Part shown: positions 10,201 to 14,004 of the stretch, piece after piece
Layout: every line of letters begins with the position of its first letter
How positions within the stretch are numbered: position 1 is the first letter of the stretch
Assembly (NCBI GenBank): GCA_003482405.1
Contig: DMZB01000279.1
Location: 2,070-16,230, forward strand
Length of the DNA: 14,161 bases
DNA from: Lactobacillus sp.
GTDB lineage: Bacteria > Bacillota > Bacilli > Lactobacillales > Lactobacillaceae
Direction: 5' to 3'
Program-made: the position numbers and the translations under genes
Notes under the pieces: generated by a model
The model's input: the letters and a program-made list of their open reading frames with translations, nothing else
What the model was told of the DNA's origin: nothing
Database searches by the model: none

Positions 10201-13200
10201 GTCAGTTTTTCTTGACCAGTTGTATTGTCATGGCTCAACTCAACAGTGTAATCAACACCTTGCTTCAATTCATTAGTCAAATCAGGTGTCATTTTGCTTT
10301 GAGTGAAGGACTTCTTAACTTCATTACCATTGGCATCCGTTACGGTCTTCGTAATGGTTTCTAAAGTATTGAGGTCCTTGGCAACAACGCCATAGATGTG
10401 AATCGTTGATGGATCAATTCGTTGATTGATGGTTGGTGTATCTGTGAAGACTGCGTTATTAACCGTTGATTGACTTCGGTTAATGTCCACCGTCCAGTTA
10501 GCTCTGTTAGAACCACTGTTTTGATCGTAGCTACCAGTCTTACTAATGTAAGGTTGACCCGTCCAAGTTGAAGCTTGTCCATGAACGGACAGCTTTCCAT
10601 CATTCGTAATTGGATAGTTTGTCAAAGCAATGTTGTTGTACATATTAGCGACTTGAAGATTTTTAACATCTGTATCGTATTCAACCTGATAAGCGAGCTT
10701 GATACGAGAATCCGTACCAGTGACATCGGCTGGTTTGGGCAATGCGGTTGGTGTCCCAAAATCAACGATGACCTCAGTGGTTGCATCGGAATAATTACGA
10801 AGATCGTAGAAATCACTGCCTTCGTAGTTTTGATAACCTTGGTACGAAGTCGTCCCTGTCATCGATGTAATGGAACCATCTGCCTTGACCTCACCAGTGA
10901 TGTCAAAGTCACCAGTTGTTTTATTAACGGAACCCTTGTAAACGTGAACCGTGTAGTACTTCGAATCTGTTGCGCCAGGAATAAAGAAACCTTGTGCAGC
11001 AATTGAACCCTGAGTAACTTTTACGCTACCTGGAACAAAGTTTTGTTGCTGGTAAATCGGGTCGAGTAACTGATAACTGGTGTAATCTTCCGCATTGTAG
11101 TTTGAGATGATCGTCCAATGAATCTGCTTTGTTACAGGATCATAGACCCCGTTTTTACTACCTTGATAGGCTTCATCATGAGTAGCTTCAAAGTGATTAT
11201 CAGCGTGGTCAGTCACCGGTTTGTCCGTTGTGACATCCGTCCATGAGTCTGTTACGTAATTATCAAACGTAAAGTTGGCATTAGGCAGTGGTGTTTTAAC
11301 ACGAGCAACGTCATAAACGGTCTTATAACGTAATGTAAATGTGTCAGAAGTCTTTTTATATTTACCAACAAAGACGATTACAAAAGTTGCGTTACTACTT
11401 TGATCTCCTACTGTAGACATGTAGTAATCTGTTCCCTCAACCAATGGCGTATTTGTTGTTTTATCAATAAGTTGCACTTTGGGTTGATTCGTTGAATTTG
11501 GCAACGCATCATTTGGATCAAATGGCAAACTCAGACCATCGTTGGTCGCAGTATCTCTGAGCATGTAATCTTGCATGACGTAGTTGCTTTGGTTGATGGT
11601 GATCTTCCAGGTCGCAACCTTCAACCCACGATCTGGTCCACCATTTTCGATATCTTTGATCAAGTTGTAACTGTTTGTCGTAATCGTTTTTGGCGTTTGG
11701 TTATCATATCCGCCAACTTCGGCCGTGTTCGTAATATTGTCTTTAACGTCTGTCGAAATAACTTTAGTGCCTTGTTTGACTTGCGTCTGGTATACCATGT
11801 TCACAGCTTGGTTAAAACCTTCTTTGAACTTAACCGTGAAACCGGAACCGTCGGCATTCGGCGTCAAGGTGTAGTCACTTGGATCAACCTGCTGTTTTGT
11901 ATAATTGAATGGTTGGTTGGCATTATTAGGATTATATTTCATAACCCACATCGTGAATGAACCATCCACGAATGTTTGTGGTGCACCGATAACATCCGTA
12001 TATGTCGTGGTGTTACCTGTTAGCGCATCAGTCCCATGGTTGTATGCAACTGTCCAAGTGTAAATGTGATGTAGCTTGTCGTAGTTGGGATCATTCTTCT
12101 TATCCGTCGTTGAAATGGCTGGATTATACTTGTAAAACAATCCTTCGTAATGTGCGATGATGCTTGCTGAAGCAGGTAAAACCGTTGTGCCCTGTTCGTC
12201 ATCACGTTGATCAACTGTATTGTTAAGTTTTACATTACCAGTTTTGATGTTGCCATGAGTATCCTTTGGCTTTGCAGCATTGTTAATACTGGTCGTATAA
12301 ATCAACTTGTAAGGGGTGGTGATCTGTTTTAAAAATGTGACTTTCCCGTTGGCATCAACAGTGTAATCGGTGCCTACAACCAGCTTAGCGCCCAATGCAT
12401 CGGAACCATCGGCATTTTTAATCACATTGCCTTTAAGATCGACCTGAATTGCGTAAATTTCAACCGGCTTATTAACATTGTCATACGTTACATTTTTATC
12501 GAACTCTTCAGTCAATGTTGCGTTTGTCATTGTCTGCATGTTTTTGTTCATGTAAACAGACCAAATGACGTTTGCAGGATCCAGGTTTTCGTCTGGTTGA
12601 CCGGTTTTCGAAATACTCTGATCAGTCGCCGGGTGAATAATAACTTTATCTTGATCAGTTTGACCAGGCAGTTTGAGATCATCGCCCTGCTGACCAGGAT
12701 TAGTAATCACTTTATCGTTAAAAGTCGCTTTAAAAGTTAGCGAACCTTGTAATGACTGAATTGCATTTGCATCATTACTACCGGACACGCTTGGATTATA
12801 GAAAGTCAAAGAAATCTTGCCGTCTGTGCCGATTGTATACGTCCCATACGGTGAATTCGGATCATTACTATTACCATTTTGAATCTTGCCCGTTTGAGTA
12901 GAGGTGATTTTGTAGCCGGCCGGCAATTGGTAGGTAAAAGTATCTCCAGTAACGACGTATTGCCAAATTGAGTGGGGAATCTCAAAGGACATACTGCCGT
13001 TAATGCCAGAAGCCAACGTAACTTGACTTGCAGGAATTTGTTTCCCATCCGATCCCGTATAGGTCAGGTTAAACGCTGTATTTAATGTCGCCGCTTTCTG
13101 ATCATTTGTTGCTTGGGCTCCATTTTGTCCTTGTTCATCAAGAATGTATTCACCTAAATCGTGTGCATTATCGTTGGTATTCACATTAGTGCTGTTAATT

Positions 13201-13877
13201 GCATTGGTGTTTTCTGAGGGGTCGTTTGCTGAATTGTTCTCGCCATGATAATACTGACCTTTATCGACAACTAACGGCACGTCCTTCTTTGTTTCCGACT
13301 TGGCATTAGTCAAATCGTAATAATTTGACCGATCAACGGTGACTCCCGTACTGTCCACCTTGGTTATTGATAATTTTGTCGAGTTCGTGGTATCCGCTGT
13401 GCTGTTCGGACTACCGCTCGACGTTCCCGAGTTTTCTGTCGTGGTATCTGCAGGTTTATTCGCATCTGTAGCACTGGTGTCTGAACTACTGTCGGCATTC
13501 GTCGCCTTTGTGTTGACCTGTGTCTGATTGATCGACGCAACGTTGCTACTATCCGCATTAGTAGCGTCTGTTGTCTGCTTATTAGTATCGGCAGGACTTG
13601 CCTGACTGGATGCAGATGTCGTTTGGCTCGCACTGTTTTGCGTCGACGCACTTTGCGGACTAATGTTGGTACTTGCAGGTACCGAACTCGACTGGCTATT
13701 AGCTGTTTGATCCGAACTGCCTGCATTGCTGGCATCCGTTGTACTGCTTGTACTGCCTCCACTGGATGAAGCCACCACAGGTGTAGATTCAGCCTGTACA
13801 TTAACTGTTGTCACTGATGACACACTGAAAAAGGCACCTGCGACAACTGCCCCGACTAAAGCGTATAAACGTTTCAT
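1221..13877 (-). CDS. Giant LPxTG-anchored multidomain adhesin with 28 CnaB/SpaA-like isopeptide domains (4218 aa)
   Basis: Cell-wall-anchored surface protein, expected to bind host, matrix or neighbouring cells and to hold its binding domains far from the wall. Order of parts by residue: signal peptide 1-29 (cleavage VQA/EST); Ser/Thr/Asn/Ala-rich stalk 30-168; linker to about 260; about six Ig-fold domains of the Cna/Sdr (MSCRAMM) kind 261-1290; 28 CnaB/SpaA-like domains 1296-4079; Pro-rich wall-spanning region 4080-4165; sorting signal LPHTG 4184-4188, a hydrophobic helix and the tail EKHEA. I found no cysteine. ATG 13877 is chosen because GGGGGAG lies nine bases upstream and a typical signal peptide starts there; the frame stays open to 13976, but that extension carries no signal peptide and lies in the promoter region. 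The reading frame is intact despite long internal direct repeats. It is followed by a terminator and preceded by a divergent IS30 transposase. It could also be called SpaA isopeptide-forming pilin-related; I saw no clear YPKN-type pilin motif, so a single-chain adhesin is more likely than a polymerised pilin. The ligand is unknown. Confidence 0.96.
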   Translation of the reverse strand: MKRLYALVGAVVAGAFFSVSSVTTVNVQAESTPVVASSSGGSTSSTTDASNAGSSDQTANSQSSSVPASTNISPQSASTQNSASQTTSASSQASPADTNKQTTDATNADSSNVASINQTQVNTKATNADSSSDTSATDANKPADTTTENSGTSSGSPNSTADTTNSTKLSITKVDSTGVTVDRSNYYDLTNAKSETKKDVPLVVDKGQYYHGENNSANDPSENTNAINSTNVNTNDNAHDLGEYILDEQGQNGAQATNDQKAATLNTAFNLTYTGSDGKQIPASQVTLASGINGSMSFEIPHSIWQYVVTGDTFTYQLPAGYKITSTQTGKIQNGNSNDPNSPYGTYTIGTDGKISLTFYNPSVSGSNDANAIQSLQGSLTFKATFNDKVITNPGQQGDDLKLPGQTDQDKVIIHPATDQSISKTGQPDENLDPANVIWSVYMNKNMQTMTNATLTEEFDKNVTYDNVNKPVEIYAIQVDLKGNVIKNADGSDALGAKLVVGTDYTVDANGKVTFLKQITTPYKLIYTTSINNAAKPKDTHGNIKTGNVKLNNTVDQRDDEQGTTVLPASASIIAHYEGLFYKYNPAISTTDKKNDPNYDKLHHIYTWTVAYNHGTDALTGNTTTYTDVIGAPQTFVDGSFTMWVMKYNPNNANQPFNYTKQQVDPSDYTLTPNADGSGFTVKFKEGFNQAVNMVYQTQVKQGTKVISTDVKDNITNTAEVGGYDNQTPKTITTNSYNLIKDIENGGPDRGLKVATWKITINQSNYVMQDYMLRDTATNDGLSLPFDPNDALPNSTNQPKVQLIDKTTNTPLVEGTDYYMSTVGDQSSNATFVIVFVGKYKKTSDTFTLRYKTVYDVARVKTPLPNANFTFDNYVTDSWTDVTTDKPVTDHADNHFEATHDEAYQGSKNGVYDPVTKQIHWTIISNYNAEDYTSYQLLDPIYQQQNFVPGSVKVTQGSIAAQGFFIPGATDSKYYTVHVYKGSVNKTTGDFDITGEVKADGSITSMTGTTSYQGYQNYEGSDFYDLRNYSDATTEVIVDFGTPTALPKPADVTGTDSRIKLAYQVEYDTDVKNLQVANMYNNIALTNYPITNDGKLSVHGQASTWTGQPYISKTGSYDQNSGSNRANWTVDINRSQSTVNNAVFTDTPTINQRIDPSTIHIYGVVAKDLNTLETITKTVTDANGNEVKKSFTQSKMTPDLTNELKQGVDYTVELSHDNTTGQEKLTIKFLKTITTAYVLEYQSKLYFTKDDQGKAVEFSNGATLNGDNVTPDKPGDENTDHFFVTESSAKAIGYFYNLSFTKQTTDGKKLSGITFNLYEENADQTTGALLRTGQTDANGVVTFINIPGYHVDGKTPIEYHIQEVNPDPNYITPDDLRDGTRTVSVEMLKKDGKNTDTFDGTIWNQLGQITLTKYGKNSLTDNSSKILPGAQFKLQQSADGVTNWTDYSAKTNDLLTDKNGQIIVKYLLPGYYRFVETKAPAGYILPTQTDANVSKVVHITVPATAGDSAFSDEEPSLAELVKATTSVNYKGTLSFTKRDNQKVLPGVKFELFLGQNPVTNQISYSDKTGKVIFIGLDAGETYTVREMQTLDGYYPLDANGTKLFDVTVVSQSTDGTDNISHDDIYNYNDHITLTKRGNDGSKVVGATFVLMSNGQVIKTLTTDTNGQLQLSGQLAKGDYTLQETVAPAGYILNNTPINFTIHDGSPATLDQKHVDNIFDFNLIDYRGQISVVKVDAETKKPLKGVTYSLTSKKLNYSETQITGDDGVATFINLSSSDDYTLQEISAPDGYIVSPVKTPVTIVGNVTSAKDTGYQVSNKFTNQLNHITFTKYLSLEDNKKSLGANAIYKISRDGQNVGEQRTANDGTFTLTGLKAGHYVLTEKTAPAGYAVNGTPIEFDVRQDGTISVASLVQTDYQGYAQLAKTDATSGSAMPGVKFELLDKNQKLIANGLLNDGLTNDQGIVTTHHLSAGTYYFREVSTLPGYVKDVTLQEFTIDGNKHDATWFVEKTMQNQRNQITFTKFNKAGQPLSGAGYTLTNTSTGEKTIYDMKDATSFTKDLLTAGVYALAETTAPTGYLLNPDKITFTVNADGTITTTDAQSQAAVSLSQKDYQGRATWSKTDDKGTPLDGATFNVYDSNDKLVQANVKSTDNVFTTDALPTGQYYFTEVVAPAGYIINKRKVLFSIYANDNDLLIHLGNFVNSKGSLSFYKKDAKNGALAGVKFGIFLGDAKEPAATATSDENGKVTFSDLTAGTTYTVRELASTLKEHYPLDANGTKLFDVTVASQSADGTDKISHADVYNYNEHITLTKRGNDGSKVVGATFVLMSNGKVVKTLTTDTDGQLVLSGELTKGDYTLQEIAAPAGYILNSTPMTFTVKDAANTNVDLHMVDYRGQLTVTKTDANKQALAGVTYRLTDNDGAIRDATTDANGIALFDRLNSGNYKLQEIAAPAGYIVNHNVTPLFITYDVNDSTDTTKYQLTQTFINVQNKITFTKYLNTYNPANKGINATYELYYAANATDKKAAISSHKTDQNGQITFTGLKAGYYELIETNAPTGYAINPDSLSFDVANDGNVSTDTLSQVDFQGYAQLKKTDAKGQALQGVAFELLDADKHVLTDALQNGGLTDVNGLITTVGLKPGTYYFKEVKTLSGYVLNQELKSVTISNTDSHNAAWLAASTTMQNSQNEITFTKFAKNSDQMLSGATYRLTNVATKQTSDYTTVNGIFTVTGLAQGVYTLTEITAPKNYLLNPDVLTFNVDQNGWINGQAILSLNQRDYQGYAKWFKVSVDENGGLHALNGAAFNVYREDGTLVQANVQANDQAMFTTNALLAGKYYAQEVSAPFNYILNSTKIQFEITNSDHDILINNGDFINYTGQIRVAKTDKNTQKPLANVVYRLTSADGAIRDITTNVGGIAVFSQLATGNYRLTEVRAADGYLLDRTVYNFTIANDVRDATNRFYNYSVAYTNVQNTITFTKLLNTYSPANKGVGANYELRLNGELVKNAASTDGKWATDKNGQIIFTGLKTGEYVMNEVAAPAGYAINPDVIKFSVASDGTISAKALSQIDFQGYAQLKKTDAMGQALKGVAFELLDADKHVLADALLNGGLTDANGLVKTVSLKPGTYYFKEVKTLSGYALNEELKAVTISNTDSHDAAWLAASTTMQNSQNEITFTKFAKNSDMTLSGAIYRLTNVDAKQTSDYTTANGIFTVTGLAQGHYTLNEITAPMGYLVNPDVLTFNVDQNGWINGQKILMLNQRDYQGYAKWHKVSVDEKGTHHSLVGATFDVYREDGTLVQANVQADENDVFKTDALLVGKYYAKEMTTPAGYILNPNAITFEITGMDHDVVVDNGDFANYTDHVTFTKVGNDGSKVIGATFVLMNNGHTVKTLTTDANGQFDLVGLAAGNYTLQETAAPAGYIVNNTPVAFTISTDHNNTLALSLVDYRGQIQITKTDATTNSPLAGVVYRLTAADGAIMDATTDANGIALFKNLSSGTYRIVEIKTLAGYVLDNAAKLVTIAATVQNADADEYDVRENYTNIKNQLTFVKQGSNGIAKLAGATYKLTDATNNTSTQYLTDSNGRFTIAGLTAGDYVLNEVTAPNGYLINPDVLTFTVSANGLINGQQVLVLSQTDYQGFASLRKVDMVDGHTLANALFGVYDAHNNLIQTVASGVDGMVTTRALNAGHYYFKELKAPAGYILNTNLVAFDIQNGNHNELVQTGDFVNWQGAVKMTKYGQTDVNNIASRHMLAGTTFELYYVHDNGVSEQVTIDGQSRFVTDANGQIKLYGLKPGNYYFKEVAHAKGYILRKDTPDLQPVLTKGLGAADLTKSRALEFSRVDAAQAVIAKDGRIVTDVSTKSLSNRLYFMILPAGLGARVAFAGDQTNYQGSVTFSKTNSKGAALAGAVYQLLDGDKAVKSVMVDGQAQTQWTTGQNGQFEITGLAPGTYYFKEIVAPDGYLINDDVDATKFEIAEVTRGGQSNVMAGQIDYLGRVALTKIDAKTGHVLANAHFNLLDANGNVVKANLVTDAAGELVVTDLEPGQYSFQETVAPAGYQLNTALLTVIVAAHSADEPAFVMAQFKDVQVPPVTPPTTPNVPNIPSKPNTPITPNVPNIPSKPNTPITPNVPNIPSKPNTPTTPNVPNVPSKPNTPTKPETPVQPSTPKVVVPAGHATGKPAKAEGHGVGELPHTGQSATHLLALLGLVLLSIVFGFAVYVEKHEA
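1224..1328 (-). other. LPHTG cell-wall sorting signal (adhesin residues 4184-4218)
   Basis: LPHTG at residues 4184-4188 is followed by a hydrophobic stretch of about 20 residues (HLLALLGLVL and onward to AVYV) and a short charged tail, EKHEA. This is the classic class A sortase substrate arrangement: sortase cleaves between T and G and joins the Thr to peptidoglycan. The motif has His at the third position, unlike the LPQTxE form common in Lactiplantibacillus plantarum. That argues weakly for another lactobacillar genus. Confidence 0.95.
1431..1610 (-). repeat. Four tandem 45-bp repeats encoding a 15-residue Pro-rich unit (residues 4090-4149)
   Basis: The unit TPNVPNIPSKPNTPI occurs four times in a row (4090-4104, 4105-4119, 4120-4134, 4135-4149). 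The first two copies are identical in protein and the last two differ at one or two positions. At DNA level the units are nearly identical, so copy number may vary by slippage or recombination. It lies in the Pro-rich segment (about 4080-4165) that spans the peptidoglycan between the last CnaB-like domain and the sorting signal. Confidence 0.95.
1641..2714 (-). other. C-terminal trio of divergent CnaB/SpaA-like domains 26-28 (residues 3722-4079)
   Basis: Domain 26 (3722-3881) has first-strand lysine in VKMTKYG and the E-box YYFKEVAHAKGY. It is about 160 residues instead of 90-100 because of extra sequence after the E-box (about 3805-3878). Domain 27 (3883-3984) has TFSKTN and YYFKEIVAPDGY. 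Domain 28 (3985-4079) has ALTKID and YSFQETVAPAGY and ends in FKD4079, a possible Asp acceptor, before the Pro-rich region. These three do not belong to the repeated types G-F of the central array and form the membrane-proximal base of the stalk. Confidence 0.85.
2715..3821 (-). repeat. Supermodule 4 of the adhesin: domain types A-B-E-F (domains 22-25, residues 3353-3721)
   Basis: Domain 22, type A, begins HVTFTKVGNDGSK and resembles domains 4 and 11. Domain 23, type B, begins YRGQIQITKTD. Domain 24, type E, begins NQLTFVKQG. Domain 25, type F, begins DYQGFASLRKVD. Types G, C and D are missing compared with supermodule 1. Presumed acceptors in the last strand are D3441, N3536, D3630 and N3722. 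Each domain keeps its E-box glutamate before GY. Confidence 0.85.
3822..5267 (-). repeat. Supermodule 3 of the adhesin: domain types B-C-D-E-F (domains 17-21, residues 2871-3352)
   Basis: Domains in order: 17 (B, IRVAKTD), 18 (C, ITFTKLLNTYSPANKG), 19 (D, YAQLKKTDAMG), 20 (E, ITFTKFAKNSD) and 21 (F, YAKWHKVSVDE). Types G and A are absent. Domains 19-21 match domains 14-16 of the previous supermodule without gaps at an offset of 482 residues (1446 bp). Presumed acceptors are N2966, D3065, N3164, D3257 and N3353. Confidence 0.9.
3825..4685 (-). repeat. 861-bp direct repeat, copy 2 (domains 19-21, residues 3065-3351)
   Basis: Matches 5271-6131 without gaps in the protein at an offset of 1446 bp. 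Within it, stretches are identical at DNA level; for example the 43 bases at 4381-4423 equal those at 5827-5869. By eye the D-type domain pair has about a dozen differences in roughly 107 residues. The silent differences are also few, which indicates a recent duplication or ongoing gene conversion. Confidence 0.9.
5271..6131 (-). repeat. 861-bp direct repeat, copy 1 (domains 14-16, residues 2583-2869)
   Basis: Partner of 3825-4685. It covers one complete D-E-F domain triplet from DFQGYAQLKKTD to the NNGDF strand. Recombination between the two copies would delete or add five domains (482 residues) in frame. Confidence 0.9.
6768..7073 (-). repeat. 306-bp direct repeat, copy 2 (end of domain 10 and domain 11, residues 2269-2370)
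   Basis: Shares YPLDANGTKLFDVTV and HITLTKRGNDGSKVVGATFV with 8793-9098 at an offset of 2025 bp (675 residues), without gaps. It covers the last strand of the G-type domain and most of the following A-type domain. Confidence 0.88.
7278..9293 (-). repeat. Supermodule 1 of the adhesin: domain types G-A-B-C-D-E-F (domains 3-9, residues 1529-2200)
   Basis: Domains in order: 3 (G, LSFTKRDNQKVLPG), 4 (A, HITLTKRGNDGSK), 5 (B, YRGQISVVKVD), 6 (C, ITFTKYLSLEDNKK), 7 (D, YAQLAKTDATSG), 8 (E, ITFTKFNKAG) and 9 (F, RATWSKTDDKG). Each is 85-100 residues with a first-strand Lys, a glutamate in an E-box ending in GY or similar, and a last-strand Asn or Asp (N1626 or N1628, D1724, N1821, D1914, N2012, D2110, N2201). 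This is the fullest copy of the supermodule. Its domains differ more from the other copies than supermodules 2 and 3 differ from each other. Confidence 0.9.
8793..9098 (-). repeat. 306-bp direct repeat, copy 1 (end of domain 3 and domain 4, residues 1594-1695)
   Basis: Partner of 6768-7073. A third, more diverged relative of its A-type part is domain 22 (near 3570-3821), which carries HVTFTKVGNDGSKVIGATFV. The repeat boundary crosses a domain border, as expected for segmental duplication rather than independent gain of single domains. Confidence 0.88.
9294..9992 (-). other. First two CnaB/SpaA-like domains, not part of the supermodule array (residues 1296-1528)
   Basis: Domain 1 (about 1297-1405) starts LSFTKQTTDGKKLSG, with K1302, E1363 in YHIQEVNPDPNY, and N1404 as last-strand acceptor candidate. 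Domain 2 (about 1406-1528) starts ITLTKYGKNS, with K1413, E1476 in YRFVETKAPAGY, and N1528. Both are longer (about 110-120 residues) and more diverged than the central repeats. They join the ligand-binding head to the repetitive stalk. Confidence 0.85.
9993..13097 (-). other. N-terminal head: tandem MSCRAMM-like Ig-fold domains (residues 261-1295)
   Basis: Residues 261-418 resemble an N2-type adhesin domain (GDTFTYQLPAGYKI, then a GTYTI strand and DGKISLTF). Five following segments resemble N3-type domains, each opening with a Trp in a strand and a conserved downstream acidic turn: W439 (VIWSVYMN), W608 (YTWTVAYN), W757 (ATWKITIN), W921 (IHWTIISNYN) and W1128 (ANWTVDIN). Approximate bounds are 424-585, 590-740, 745-900, 905-1100 and 1108-1290. 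Such domains in the Cna/Sdr/ClfA families bind ligand by dock-lock-latch. The ligand here cannot be read from the sequence, and the boundaries are by eye. Confidence 0.75.
13097..13097 (-). other. Approximate boundary between linker and adhesive head of the adhesin
   Basis: Residues 169-260, upstream of this point in the coding strand (13098-13373), form a transition segment with Tyr-rich and Asn-rich patches (RSNYYDL, GQYYHGENN, NSTNVNTNDN) between the Ser/Thr-rich stalk and the first folded domain at about residue 261. No known domain is recognised in it. The boundary is by eye. Confidence 0.4.
13374..13790 (-). other. Ser/Thr/Asn/Ala-rich low-complexity stalk after the signal peptide (residues 30-168)
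   Basis: About 140 residues made almost only of S, T, A, N, D, Q, P and G, with a partial repeat TNADSS (near residues 106 and 127). Such segments in surface proteins of lactobacilli and streptococci are usually disordered and often O-glycosylated. No glycosyltransferase or accessory Sec gene is visible in the window, so glycosylation here is only a possibility. Confidence 0.85.
13791..13877 (-). other. Sec signal peptide of the adhesin (residues 1-29)
   Basis: MKRLYALVGA opens a 29-residue leader with two basic residues, a hydrophobic core (ALVGAVVAGAFF) and a VQA cleavage site before ESTPVV. No YSIRK/GxxxS motif is present, so septal targeting of that type is not indicated. The leader helps fix the translation start at 13877. 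Confidence 0.9.
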
Positions 13878-13886
13878 AAAATAATG

Positions 13887-13893
13887 CTCCCCC
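13887..13893 (-). promoter_or_regulatory. Strong ribosome-binding site that fixes the adhesin start
   Basis: On the minus strand GGGGGAG is followed by nine bases (CATTATTTT) and ATG at 13877. The upstream in-frame ATG at 13976 has no signal peptide behind it and falls inside the inverted repeat shared with the insertion element, so the internal ATG is the real start. Confidence 0.88.
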
Positions 13894-13908
13894 AATTGTA
13901 TGTGGTAG

Positions 13909-13941
13909 ATTGTAAAATTAATCCGAACGCTGTTCGGACAA
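13909..13941 (-). promoter_or_regulatory. Possible adhesin promoter with overlong spacer
   Basis: On the minus strand TACAAT (13909-13914, five of six) could be a -10. The best -35 in reach is TTGTCC (13936-13941), but the spacer is 21 bases, longer than normal. A 17-bp palindrome occupies most of that spacer. Either the promoter depends on a regulator that bends the DNA, or the true -35 has been replaced by the insertion upstream, or the promoter is elsewhere. Weak call. Confidence 0.25.
13922..13938. repeat. 17-bp palindrome TCCGAAC-GCT-GTTCGGA upstream of the adhesin gene
   Basis: Two perfect 7-base arms around a 3-base centre. As RNA it would form a short GC-rich hairpin, but no T-run follows on either strand, so it is not a typical terminator. 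Its position 45-61 bases upstream of the adhesin ATG suits an operator for a dimeric repressor, or an element of the insertion sequence end. Confidence 0.55.
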
Positions 13942-14004
13942 AAAAGATCAGCTTCCTTTAAAATGGTGTTTACCACAAACCCATTTTTTAGGAGCTGATC
14001 TTTT
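13942..14004. repeat. 63-bp imperfect inverted repeat covering the transposase ribosome-binding site
   Basis: Left arm 13942-13966 and right arm 13980-14004 are inverted copies. The outer 12 bases (AAAAGATCAGCT and AGCTGATCTTTT) are perfect, the inner parts (AAAATGG and CCCATTTTTT) are near-perfect, and the loop is 13967-13979. The right arm contains AGGAG (13990-13994) and the first two bases of the TTG start codon of the transposase, so a folded transcript entering from outside would hide the start. The arms could instead be two IS30-type ends facing each other, or a palindromic target next to the element. Confidence 0.8.
13990..13994 (+). promoter_or_regulatory. Ribosome-binding site AGGAG supporting the TTG start of the transposase
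   Basis: AGGAG is followed by eight bases (CTGATCTT) and TTG at 14003. There is no in-frame ATG nearby upstream, and the first internal ATG (the M of NIQMAERL) would remove half of the helix-turn-helix domain. TTG is therefore the likely start. Confidence 0.8.

Noticed and set aside
10575..11006. Plus-strand open frame of 143 codons
   Set aside because: It is antisense to the adhesin head. Its translation is rich in Cys and Ile and has no recognisable domain. It is a by-product of the long coding strand.
13364..13801. Minus-strand open frame of 145 codons rich in Arg and Gln
   Set aside because: It is a shifted reading of the Ser/Thr-rich repeat region of the adhesin. The composition is explained by frame shift of TCN/ACN codons.
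13895..13900. Second TACAAT as -10 of the adhesin promoter
   Set aside because: It lies only two bases upstream of the ribosome-binding site, so a transcript from it would start at or after GGGGGAG.
13922..13938. Terminator for a gene entering from either side
   Set aside because: There is a good hairpin, but no T-run follows on either strand and no gene ends here. An operator-like or insertion-end element is more likely.
13878..13976. N-terminal extension of the adhesin from ATG 13976
   Set aside because: The frame is open, but the extension would put 33 residues in front of a complete signal peptide. The strong GGGGGAG site serves ATG 13877, and the extension overlaps the palindrome and the large hairpin.
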